The translations under genes and the position numbers were made by a program. A DNA stretch of 11,376 nt from contig JAHFKH010000024.1 of the NCBI GenBank assembly GCA_023245435.1, positions 1-11,376 on the forward strand, given 5' to 3'. This DNA is from Candidatus Shapirobacteria bacterium. GTDB lineage: Bacteria > Patescibacteriota > Microgenomatia > UBA12405. Numbering within the stretch: the stretch's first letter is position 1; every line of letters starts with the position of its first letter. Under the pieces are notes generated by a model. The model was given only the letters and a program-made list of their open reading frames with translations, made no database searches and was not told the origin of the DNA. Below are positions 1 through 6,076 of this stretch, piece by piece.

Positions 1-555
1 GATAGGGATGTTAGAGAAGATACTTTGGTTTGCATAGATCCTGATAAAAATATTTGGATAAATTTAGGTTTTCCAATAAATAATCATACAGGTTTGGTTG
101 ATAGAGAAATAATGAGAAATCTTTCTGGTCCACCGTATGTTTTTAATGCTGATGTAATGAAATTATTTGATAATAAACATCCAGAAGGAGTTGAAATAAA
201 TAATGTTGGCGTAATTTTTATGCACGGAGGGAGAAAAGAAGGAGAAAAATGGATGTTTAGTAATGTTGAAAATGGATATCCCGTTGTTGAAACTGTAAAA
301 GCAGTTAATGAATATTTAAAAAATGAAGGAAAACAACCAGTGGAAGTAGTTATGGCTTGTAATAAAATGCAGGATACAGGAATTAAAGTCGGGGATTTTG
401 ATGCTGGATTAAATATTGTATATGCGGTTGGAGAGACTGTTAGTTTAGTAAGTGCAGATATGGATGAAAAAGGAAAGATTCATTTTAACGCTAGAGCAAA
501 TGATTTTTGGGGATTAGATGAATTAACTACTAGTCGACAAATTAATATATTGTAA
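1..555 (+). CDS. Unrecognised protein, 5' partial, with caspase/CHAT-like His-Cys arrangement
   Basis: The reading frame is open from the first base, so the gene very probably starts upstream; the TTG at 25 is only the first possible start inside the window. The visible 184 residues match no family I can name with confidence. There is a hydrophobic strand ending in MHGG (residues 73-77, His75), then a helix-like stretch (VVETVKAVNEYLK), then a second strand ending in VVMACN (Cys120). A strand ending in His-Gly, a helix, and a strand ending in Cys about 45 residues later is the order of the catalytic dyad in caspase-clan (CD) folds, including CHAT proteases. That resemblance is inference only. 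No signal peptide or membrane segment is visible in the part present. The gene converges on groEL, with the palindrome at 567-594 between them. It could equally be a non-peptidase alpha/beta protein. Confidence 0.85.
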   Translation, partial: DRDVREDTLVCIDPDKNIWINLGFPINNHTGLVDREIMRNLSGPPYVFNADVMKLFDNKHPEGVEINNVGVIFMHGGRKEGEKWMFSNVENGYPVVETVKAVNEYLKNEGKQPVEVVMACNKMQDTGIKVGDFDAGLNIVYAVGETVSLVSADMDEKGKIHFNARANDFWGLDELTTSRQINIL

Positions 556-566
556 TTTTTTAATCT

Positions 567-594
567 GTAGAGACGTTCTGCAGAACGTCTCTAC
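567..594. repeat. Perfect 28-bp palindrome between convergent genes
   Basis: Two 14-base arms (GTAGAGACGTTCTG and its exact reverse complement) abut with no spacer. They lie between the stop of the first gene and the stop of groEL. In RNA this would form a hairpin with up to 14 pairs, minus the bases needed to turn. There is no run of T after either arm, so it is not a standard intrinsic terminator, although it could still block converging transcription. From memory, palindromes with GTAGAGACG...CGTCTCTAC ends are highly iterated in cyanobacteria and some other genomes, so it may be a REP-like element. Only one copy is present here. Confidence 0.85.
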
Positions 595-607
595 GATATT
601 ATCTGTT

Positions 608-2272
608 TTACATCATTCCGTCCATGCCGCCCATACCGCCACCCATGCCACTCATATCGGGCATAGCTGGTTTCTTTTCGGGAATATCGGCAATTAAAAC
701 GTCGGTAGTCAAAATCATTATTCCGACAGAAACTGCGTTACTCAAGGCTGATTTGGTAACTTTGGCTGGATCAAGAATACCGGCACCAGTCATTGAGACA
801 AATTCACCTGTAATAGCGTGATAGCCAACATCGGATTTTGGATTAGCCACTAAGGCATCTTTAATTTTGGAAAAAACATAGCCTGGATCTTCGCCACAAT
901 TTAGGGCTAATTTGCGCATTGGTTGTTCTAGGGCAAACTTTAAAATATTGACACCAACTTGTTCCTCTGCACTATCGACTTTGACCTTATCTAAGGCAAA
1001 AGAAGCTTTTAAAAGCGCCACTCCACCGCCGGGTAAAATACCCTCTTCGACAGCGGCTTTGGTAGCATCAATAGCATCTTTGACTCGTTCTAGTCTTTCT
1101 TTCATCTCAACTTCGGTAGCACCACCAACTTGGATGACAATGGCTCCGCCAACCAACTTAGCAATTCGTTCTTGCATTTTTTCTTTGTCGTAATCTGAAG
1201 TGGAAGAAGTTATTTGATTTCGCAATTGAGCAACTCGACTATTAACATCGGTTTTTGAACCAGCACCACCAATAATTCGAGTTTTATCTTTGTCCGAAGT
1301 TACCGAATCGGCGCGACCACAATATTCGGTGGGATCGATGGTATCAAATTTAATACCCAAATCATCAGAAATTACTTTTCCACCAGTTAGGACAGCAATG
1401 TCTTCGAGCATAGCTTTACGACGATCACCAAAACCAGGGGCTTTGACGGCCAAAACATTAAATGTGCCGCGAAGTTTATTGACAACTAAAGTAGCTAAAG
1501 CTTCGCCATCAATATCTTCTGAAATTATGACAAAAGTTTTGGTTAATTTAATTAATTTTTCTAAAAACGGCAAAATATCTTGAATTGAAGAAATCTTTTT
1601 GTCGGTAATAATTATATAAGGATGGTCAATAACGGCCTCCATTTTTTCGGTATTAGTAGCAAAATAGGGAGACAAAAATCCATTATCAAATTCCATGCCG
1701 GAAGTTTCTTTGGTTTCTAAATTTAAACCTTTACCTTCTTCGGCAGTTAATAAACCATCACGCCCAACTTTGACCACAGCATCGGCTATTACTTTACCAA
1801 TTTCATCTGAGGCTGCCGAAATAGTGGCAACTTTTTTGATAGATTCTAAATCATTAATTTTAATTTCTTTTTTCATGCCATCGAGTTCTTTGATGACAAC
1901 GTCGAGGGCTTTTTCCAAACCACGGCGAACAATCATGGGATTGGCGCCGGCGGCTACATTTTGTAAACCTTTATTGACGATAGCTTGGGCTAAAACAGTA
2001 GAAGTGGTAGTACCATCACCAGCCGAATCGTTGGTTTTGGAAGCAGCTTCTTTGACCAATTGGGCGCCCATATTTTCGTAGGGATCTTTTAGATCAATTT
2101 CTTTGGCGACCGAAACACCGTCGTGTAAAACAGTTGGTCCACCCCATTTTTTTTCGATAGCAACATTGCGACCCTTGGGGCCAAGAGTAGTGGCAACGGC
2201 GTTGGCCAAAATGTTAACACCATTAAGTAAAGATTGACGAGCGTTTTGCCCGAATTTTAGTTGTTTTGACAT
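608..2272 (-). CDS. groEL: Chaperonin GroEL (60 kDa, HSP60)
   Basis: This is the ATP-driven folding chaperone that forms double seven-membered rings in the cytoplasm with GroES as its lid. The 554 residues are full length (the family is about 540-550). Equatorial-domain features are present: TLGPKGRNV (29-37), the metal/ATP residue Asp51 in HDGVSV, GDGTTT (85-90, Asp86) and the catalytic Asp399 in RVKDAIDATKAAVEEG. The nucleotide-binding GGGVAL follows at 415-420. The C-terminus ends in the classic Gly-Met-rich tail (SGMGGGMGGMDGMM). The gene starts at ATG 22 bp after groES and is co-transcribed with it. The leader before the ATG is A/T-only with no Shine-Dalgarno match and no Pribnow-like box at the position seen in promoter-proximal genes here, which fits an operon-internal gene. 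No truncation or frameshift is seen. Confidence 0.98.
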   Translation of the reverse strand: MSKQLKFGQNARQSLLNGVNILANAVATTLGPKGRNVAIEKKWGGPTVLHDGVSVAKEIDLKDPYENMGAQLVKEAASKTNDSAGDGTTTSTVLAQAIVNKGLQNVAAGANPMIVRRGLEKALDVVIKELDGMKKEIKINDLESIKKVATISAASDEIGKVIADAVVKVGRDGLLTAEEGKGLNLETKETSGMEFDNGFLSPYFATNTEKMEAVIDHPYIIITDKKISSIQDILPFLEKLIKLTKTFVIISEDIDGEALATLVVNKLRGTFNVLAVKAPGFGDRRKAMLEDIAVLTGGKVISDDLGIKFDTIDPTEYCGRADSVTSDKDKTRIIGGAGSKTDVNSRVAQLRNQITSSTSDYDKEKMQERIAKLVGGAIVIQVGGATEVEMKERLERVKDAIDATKAAVEEGILPGGGVALLKASFALDKVKVDSAEEQVGVNILKFALEQPMRKLALNCGEDPGYVFSKIKDALVANPKSDVGYHAITGEFVSMTGAGILDPAKVTKSALSNAVSVGIMILTTDVLIADIPEKKPAMPDMSGMGGGMGGMDGMM

Positions 2273-2294
2273 ATGTTTAATTAAAAAATAACAA

Positions 2295-2591
2295 TCATTT
2301 TATAGTGGCCATGACGTCGTCGAATTTCATTAATAATAAATCGACGCCATTTTCTTTGTATTCTTTACCGCCCCATTCACGATAAATAACGACATCACCT
2401 TTTTTGATATCAGTATCTTTTTTAATTCCAAAATCAGTAACATAGGCTGGACCGATGGCTAAAACAGTACCTTCTTGGGGTTTGTCTTGACGATTTTCGG
2501 GCAAATAAATACCTGATTCGGTTTCTGAACCTTTCTTTTTTGGCTCAATGACTAAATAACCGGCGGCAGGGATGATGTTAGTTTTGGTCAT
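2295..2591 (-). CDS. groES: Co-chaperonin GroES (10 kDa)
   Basis: GroES is the heptameric lid that closes the GroEL folding chamber. The 98 residues match the usual 95-100. The N-terminal strand IIPAAGYLVIEP is followed by the mobile loop that binds GroEL (KKKGSETESGIYLPE, about 18-32). The beta-barrel core follows with EGTVLAIGPA, KKGDVVIYREWGGKEY and the C-terminal LLLMKFDDVMATI. Some core positions are unusual for the family: the second position of the usual RPLxDRV-type motif is rewritten as PAAGYLVIEP. It is the first gene of a two-gene operon with groEL. Its promoter overlaps a degenerate CIRCE-type operator, so heat-shock control by an HrcA-like repressor is plausible. Unlike most neighbours it has a leader of about 25 nt, without a Shine-Dalgarno site. 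Confidence 0.97.
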   Translation of the reverse strand: MTKTNIIPAAGYLVIEPKKKGSETESGIYLPENRQDKPQEGTVLAIGPAYVTDFGIKKDTDIKKGDVVIYREWGGKEYKENGVDLLLMKFDDVMATIK

Positions 2592-2623
2592 AAAAATATT
2601 TTTAATTAATAACGATGTTTATT

Positions 2624-2653
2624 ATTGTAGCAGATAATATAACAGACTGCTAA
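2624..2653 (-). promoter_or_regulatory. Predicted groES-groEL promoter
   Basis: Read on the minus strand: a -35-like TTAGCA (2653-2648, 4 of 6 consensus bases), an 18-bp spacer, and TACAAT (2629-2624) preceded by TGC, which makes it an extended -10 (TGN-TACAAT). Transcription would start near 2617, giving a leader of about 25 nt. The promoter is entirely covered by the CIRCE-like inverted repeat, as expected for repression by blocking RNA polymerase. Confidence 0.55.
2627..2653 (-). promoter_or_regulatory. Degenerate CIRCE-like operator upstream of groES
   Basis: The minus strand reads TTAGCAGTC, nine bases, then ATCTGCTAC. The CIRCE consensus is TTAGCACTC-N9-GAGTGCTAA. The left arm matches 8 of 9, the right arm 5 of 9, the spacer is exactly nine, and TAGCAG/CTGCTA is a perfect inner inverted repeat. 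Position and spacing are right for HrcA binding. No hrcA gene is in the window, so the regulator is inferred. Confidence 0.55.
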
Positions 2654-2676
2654 TAATTTTCAAGAGGAAAAAATAG

Positions 2677-2684
2677 TATAAAAT
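2677..2684 (+). promoter_or_regulatory. Predicted -10 region of the FkbM-enolase-GT2 operon
   Basis: TATAAAAT offers TATAAA (9 bp before the GTG) or TAAAAT (7 bp before it). Either would place the transcript start at or within a few bases of the GTG at 2692. No convincing -35 is seen. The GGAGAG at 2686-2691 touches the GTG directly, too close to act as a normal Shine-Dalgarno site. Confidence 0.4.
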
Positions 2685-2691
2685 TGGAGAG

Positions 2692-3450
2692 GTGAAATTA
2701 ATTAAAACAAAATTGCAAAATGGAATGGATTTTTGGTACAAATTTAATGATAAATTTGTGGGTCAAAGAATTGCTTTGAGAAAATACGAAGAATATGAAA
2801 GTTTGTTGATGTTACGAAATGTAGACAAAAATAGTGTAGTGGTAGATGTAGGGGCGAATATTGGATATTACACCCTACTTTTGGCCAAAATTTGTAAAAA
2901 AGTTTATGCCATAGAACCAGATAAAGAATGTTTTGAAATACTTTTTAAAAATGTGGAGGAGAATAATTTAAAAAATGTAGTTTTAATTAATAAGGCAGTG
3001 AGTGATAAAGAAGGGGAAGAATATTTTATGGTTGATAACGAAAATTTTGGAAACCATAAAATAGTAACTAGTAACCAGAAACAGGTAACTAGAATAAAGA
3101 CTATAAAACTTGATCAAGAAATACAAGAAAAGATTGATTTAATGAAAATTGATGTGCAGGGGCATGAACCACAGGTAATTGCGGGGGCAAAAAATATTAT
3201 TAAAAAATACTCCCCTATTTTATTTTTGGAATATAACGGTGATAGTAAAATGATTGAGTATTTGAAGAAATATTATAAAAATATTTTTTCAATTGATTAT
3301 TGGTTTTATGTATTAAACAAAGGCATAAAAATTGATAATAAAACTGGTTATACTGACTTATTGATAACCAATAAAAATATAGAGATTTGGGAAAGATACA
3401 AAAATTTACAATGGAAAAAAGTGATTAAAAAAATTATTAGGGTACAATAA
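2692..3450 (+). CDS. FkbM-family SAM-dependent methyltransferase
   Basis: Predicted to transfer a methyl group from S-adenosylmethionine, typically to a hydroxyl of a sugar or secondary metabolite in this family; the acceptor cannot be read from the sequence. At 252 residues it has the Rossmann motif I VVDVGANIGYYTLLLAK (50-66), the acidic end of strand 2 in YAIEPD (Glu75), and the FkbM hallmark MKIDVQGHE (151-159). A strand LFLEYNG follows near 193-199. The C-terminal third is Lys/Ile-rich and basic. GTG at 2692 is chosen because it sits 7-9 bp after a Pribnow-like box; an ATG at residue 12 is the alternative. It heads a compact run: enolase starts 3 bp after its stop, then a glycosyltransferase overlaps enolase. 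A role in surface glycan decoration is a reasonable inference from the glycosyltransferase neighbour. Confidence 0.9.
   Translation: MKLIKTKLQNGMDFWYKFNDKFVGQRIALRKYEEYESLLMLRNVDKNSVVVDVGANIGYYTLLLAKICKKVYAIEPDKECFEILFKNVEENNLKNVVLINKAVSDKEGEEYFMVDNENFGNHKIVTSNQKQVTRIKTIKLDQEIQEKIDLMKIDVQGHEPQVIAGAKNIIKKYSPILFLEYNGDSKMIEYLKKYYKNIFSIDYWFYVLNKGIKIDNKTGYTDLLITNKNIEIWERYKNLQWKKVIKKIIRVQ
3443..3448 (+). promoter_or_regulatory. Possible internal -10 box for enolase
   Basis: TACAAT ends 5 bp before the enolase ATG, overlapping the end of the methyltransferase gene. No -35 is recognisable. It matches the spacing seen at other starts in the window and could give a separate leaderless enolase transcript. 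Confidence 0.35.
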
Positions 3451-3453
3451 ATT

Positions 3454-4710
3454 ATGGCGAAGATAAAAAAAGTAAAGGCAAGAGAGATTTTGGCATCGGG
3501 AGGTGAGCCATCACTACAAGTAACGGTAACATTGGAAAGCGGAATTATAGGGGAAGCATCGGTGAGTTATGGGGCATCGGCTGGATCAAAAGAGGCGACA
3601 GTTTTATTGGATAAAGATTTGAAAAGATATAACGGAAAAGGAATGCAAATGGCGGTAGAAATTATAAATAAAATTCTTGGCCCCGCCGTTACGGGATTGG
3701 AGGCGAGTGAACAACAAAATATAGATCAAAAAATGATTGATTTGGATGGGACGGAAAATAAATCTCGATTTGGAGGTAATGCAATTTTGGGGGTATCGAT
3801 GGCAGTGGCGCGAGCTCAAGCTTATGAAGAAAAATTACCACTTTATAAATATTTAATAAATAAATTTAATTTAAAAGAAATTAGTAAATTGCCCAAACCA
3901 ATGGTAGTTATGATTGAGGGGGGAAAACATGCAGATCAGACCACTGATTTGCAAGAATATTTGGTTTCGGCCATGGGAAATAAATCGACTGTCGAAAATG
4001 TGCGAATGGAAATGGAAATTTATCAAGCTTTAAAAAATATTTTAAAAAGAGAAGGGTTATCAATAAACGTGGGAAATGAGGGAGCGTTTGCGCCTGATCA
4101 TATAAAAAATAATGAACTGCCAATGCAATATTTGGTAGAAGCAATAAAAAATGCAGGATATATACCCGGAGTAGATGCAGGTATATCAATTGATGCGGCA
4201 GCTTCTGAATTTTTTGAAAATAAATATAATTTAAAGATTGAAAATAAAAAATTAAATTCGGAGGAATTAATTAATTATTACTGTAATTGGATTGAGAAAT
4301 ATCCTTTTGTCAGCTGGGAAGATATGTTGTCAGAATTTGATTGGGATAGTTGGCCAGTATTACTTAACAAAATAAATGGAAAGTTTCCATTGATTGCTGA
4401 TGATTTGACAGTCACTAATACAAAATTGTGGCAAAAAGCAATTGAACTAAAGGCAGCTAATGCAATTTTGATTAAATTAAATCAAGCGGGGAGTGTAAGC
4501 GAAACAATTGATTGTTGTAAAGTGGCAATAGATAATAATTTTTGGACAATTACTTCACATCGAGGTGGGGGGGAAACCAATGATACATTTATGGTAGATT
4601 TGGCGGTGGCGGTTGGCTCGGAATATATAAAAGTCGGACCAACTAGGGGTGAACGAGTGGAAAAATATAATCGATTAATGCGAATTGAAGAAGAGATAAA
4701 TGAAAAATAA
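3454..4710 (+). CDS. eno: Enolase (phosphopyruvate hydratase), divergent
   Basis: Interconverts 2-phosphoglycerate and phosphoenolpyruvate in glycolysis. The 418 residues are near normal length. By alignment to yeast enolase, every main metal and catalytic residue is kept: Ser42 in the mobile loop, His159, Glu168, Glu209, metal ligands Asp247, Glu289 and Asp316 (DDLTVTN), Lys341, His369-Arg370 and Lys393. Around them several near-invariant motifs are altered. The usual DSRGNP is ASGGEP (14-19), NGGKHA is EGGKHA, GDEGGFAP is GNEGAFAP, and SHRSGETED is SHRGGGETND with an extra Gly. The signature segment ILIKLNQAGSVSET has Ala where Ile, Asn or Val is expected. The gene starts 3 bp after the methyltransferase stop, and its last 11 bp overlap the glycosyltransferase. 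It is probably the genome's working enolase, but a paralogue with shifted substrate is possible. Confidence 0.93.
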   Translation: MAKIKKVKAREILASGGEPSLQVTVTLESGIIGEASVSYGASAGSKEATVLLDKDLKRYNGKGMQMAVEIINKILGPAVTGLEASEQQNIDQKMIDLDGTENKSRFGGNAILGVSMAVARAQAYEEKLPLYKYLINKFNLKEISKLPKPMVVMIEGGKHADQTTDLQEYLVSAMGNKSTVENVRMEMEIYQALKNILKREGLSINVGNEGAFAPDHIKNNELPMQYLVEAIKNAGYIPGVDAGISIDAAASEFFENKYNLKIENKKLNSEELINYYCNWIEKYPFVSWEDMLSEFDWDSWPVLLNKINGKFPLIADDLTVTNTKLWQKAIELKAANAILIKLNQAGSVSETIDCCKVAIDNNFWTITSHRGGGETNDTFMVDLAVAVGSEYIKVGPTRGERVEKYNRLMRIEEEINEK

Positions 4711-5494
4711 AATAAAATTATCAATTATAGTTTTGGTGGGAAATGAGGAAAATTTGATTGGTAATTGTTTGGAATCGTGTAAATTTGCTGATGAAAATAT
4801 TTTGGTAATGGCAAACTCGACACAAGCTGTAAAAAAAATTGCCCTAAAAACTATTCCTAAAATTAAAATAACCGAAACAAAAGATGAATATAATAAAAAC
4901 TTTTCTAAATGGCGCAATATGGGGTATAAATTGGCTACAGGTGATTGGATATTGTATGTTGATGCTGATGAAGTAGTAACAGAAGAATTAAAAAAAGAGA
5001 TATTAGAAAAGATCTCAGATGTCAGATCTCAGATGTCAGAAAATAGCTATTTTGTAATTCCGAGGGCAAATTATTTTTTGGGAAAAAGAGTGAAATATGG
5101 TAATTCGTATCCTGATTATGTAAAAAGATTATTTTTGCGAAAAAATTTTGGGGGATTTGAAGGAATACTTCACGAAGAACCAAAAATATCAGGAGAGATG
5201 GGATATTTGAAAAATGATTTGTTACATTATACCCACCGTGATTTAACCTCAATGCTTGATAAAACTAATAGTTGGACTGATATGGAGGCTCAAGCTTTAT
5301 TTAATGCTAAACATCCACCAGTTTATTGGTGGAGATTTCCGCGAATGATGATAACTAAATTTTGGGAAAGAGCAATTAAACAACAAATGTGGAAAGATGG
5401 AATAGTAGGATGGATTTCGGTAATTTTTGAAATGTTTGATACGTTTGTAATTTATGCCAAACTTTGGGAATTACAACAAAAAAAGACAAATTAA
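4700..5494 (+). CDS. WaaE/KdtX-like family 2 glycosyltransferase
   Basis: A predicted nucleotide-sugar glycosyltransferase with a GT-A fold, probably acting at the inner membrane face on a glycan or lipid-linked acceptor. The 264 residues begin with the family strand LSIIVLVGNEENLIGNCLES (7-26). The metal-binding DAD is at 88-90 within GDWILYVDADEVVTEEL. The downstream block YFVIPRANYFLGK (117-129), PDYVKRLFLRK and LHEEP are typical of WaaE-like members, as is the basic/aromatic C-terminus. The segment that normally reads VDSGSTDxT reads VMANSTQAV here (36-44), so the usual nucleotide-contacting Asp and the STD motif are missing. Residues 104-113 are encoded by a 14-bp tandem duplication. The ATG lies inside the enolase end (11-bp overlap), indicating coupling; the stop shares TTAA with the convergent mutase gene. 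Confidence 0.9.
   Translation: MKNKIKLSIIVLVGNEENLIGNCLESCKFADENILVMANSTQAVKKIALKTIPKIKITETKDEYNKNFSKWRNMGYKLATGDWILYVDADEVVTEELKKEILEKISDVRSQMSENSYFVIPRANYFLGKRVKYGNSYPDYVKRLFLRKNFGGFEGILHEEPKISGEMGYLKNDLLHYTHRDLTSMLDKTNSWTDMEAQALFNAKHPPVYWWRFPRMMITKFWERAIKQQMWKDGIVGWISVIFEMFDTFVIYAKLWELQQKKTN
5011..5038 (+). repeat. 14-bp tandem duplication inside the glycosyltransferase gene
   Basis: GATCTCAGATGTCA occurs twice in direct succession, with a further GA continuing the pattern. Fourteen is not a multiple of three, so the two copies are read in different frames and together give K-ISDVRSQMS. This lies in a loop after the DAD motif and does not disrupt the frame. Confidence 0.9.
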
Positions 5495-6057
5495 ATTTCG
5501 TATTCAAGGTATTGATCGTAAGGAATAGTCCAAGAAACTGTTTCTTCAATAGTGGCATTTTCAATTATTTTACGAAAAAGACGAATACTATTGCCGTGGG
5601 CGGAAATAGCAATGCCAAGATTTTTTCCAGAATATATATTTTTTAAATTATCAATAAATTTGCCAACCCTGATTTCGACATCGGCGTACGATTCCCCCGC
5701 CGGTGGGCGGGTAAAAAAATCGCGATGCCATAAATCAAACTGTTCTTGACCAAATTTTTTGATGGTGACAGCATGAGAATTACCTTCTAATTTGCCGTAA
5801 CTGCGCTCAATAATTCGATCATCAATAATGATTTCTTTACACTCAGGGTGAAATTTTAAAACTTGGTCGAGAGTGTCACGAGTACGAACAAGATGGGAAC
5901 GATAGGCAATATTGATAGTTTTGTCTTTTAATAAATTGGCAATATATTTGGCTTGATCAATACCAATTGGAGTAAGTCGAGCATCTTTCCAACCGGTAAA
6001 TATTTTTTTGGCGTTGTAAAAAGTTTGCCCATGACGAAAGAGATAAATTGTAGACAT
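5491..6057 (-). CDS. Short phosphoglycerate mutase-like histidine phosphatase
   Basis: Most likely 2,3-bisphosphoglycerate-dependent-type phosphoglycerate mutase (3-PG to 2-PG). The nucleophile is His9 in FRHGQT. FTGWKDARLTPIG (20-32) is the mutase-type FTGW motif, which simple phosphatases usually lack. RSHLVRTRDT (53-62), the proton donor Glu84 in IIERSYGKLEG (82-92), RPPAGES (117-123) and the second His154 in SAHGNSIR complete the site. At 188 residues it is shorter than the classic 230-250 because the stretch between the PP segment and GES is trimmed. It could act as a broader phosphatase, but FTGW and the adjacent enolase, the next glycolytic step, favour mutase. The gene is convergent with the glycosyltransferase (4-bp stop overlap) and divergent from tyrS. 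A Pribnow-like TATACT ends 6 bp before the ATG. Confidence 0.9.
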   Translation of the reverse strand: MSTIYLFRHGQTFYNAKKIFTGWKDARLTPIGIDQAKYIANLLKDKTINIAYRSHLVRTRDTLDQVLKFHPECKEIIIDDRIIERSYGKLEGNSHAVTIKKFGQEQFDLWHRDFFTRPPAGESYADVEIRVGKFIDNLKNIYSGKNLGIAISAHGNSIRLFRKIIENATIEETVSWTIPYDQYLEYEI

Positions 6058-6063
6058 AAGTCT

Positions 6064-6071
6064 AGTATAAT
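6064..6071. promoter_or_regulatory. Shared bidirectional -10 box between mutase and tyrS
   Basis: AGTATAAT contains TATAAT on the plus strand (6066-6071), ending 5 bp before the tyrS ATG. It also contains TATACT on the minus strand (6069-6064), ending 6 bp before the mutase ATG. The two start codons are only 19 bp apart, so both promoters must lie over this box if each gene is transcribed from here. No strong -35 is visible in either direction; any would fall inside the opposite gene. Confidence 0.55.
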
Positions 6072-6076
6072 ACGTT

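Noticed and set aside
567..594. The palindrome as a standard rho-independent terminator
   Set aside because: No T-run follows the hairpin on either strand; listed as a repeat instead.
624..2081. Four plus-strand open frames antisense to groEL (624-821, 912-1193, 1290-1583, 1695-2081)
   Set aside because: They mirror the well-conserved groEL codons, have low-complexity Ser/Pro/Leu composition and resemble no family.
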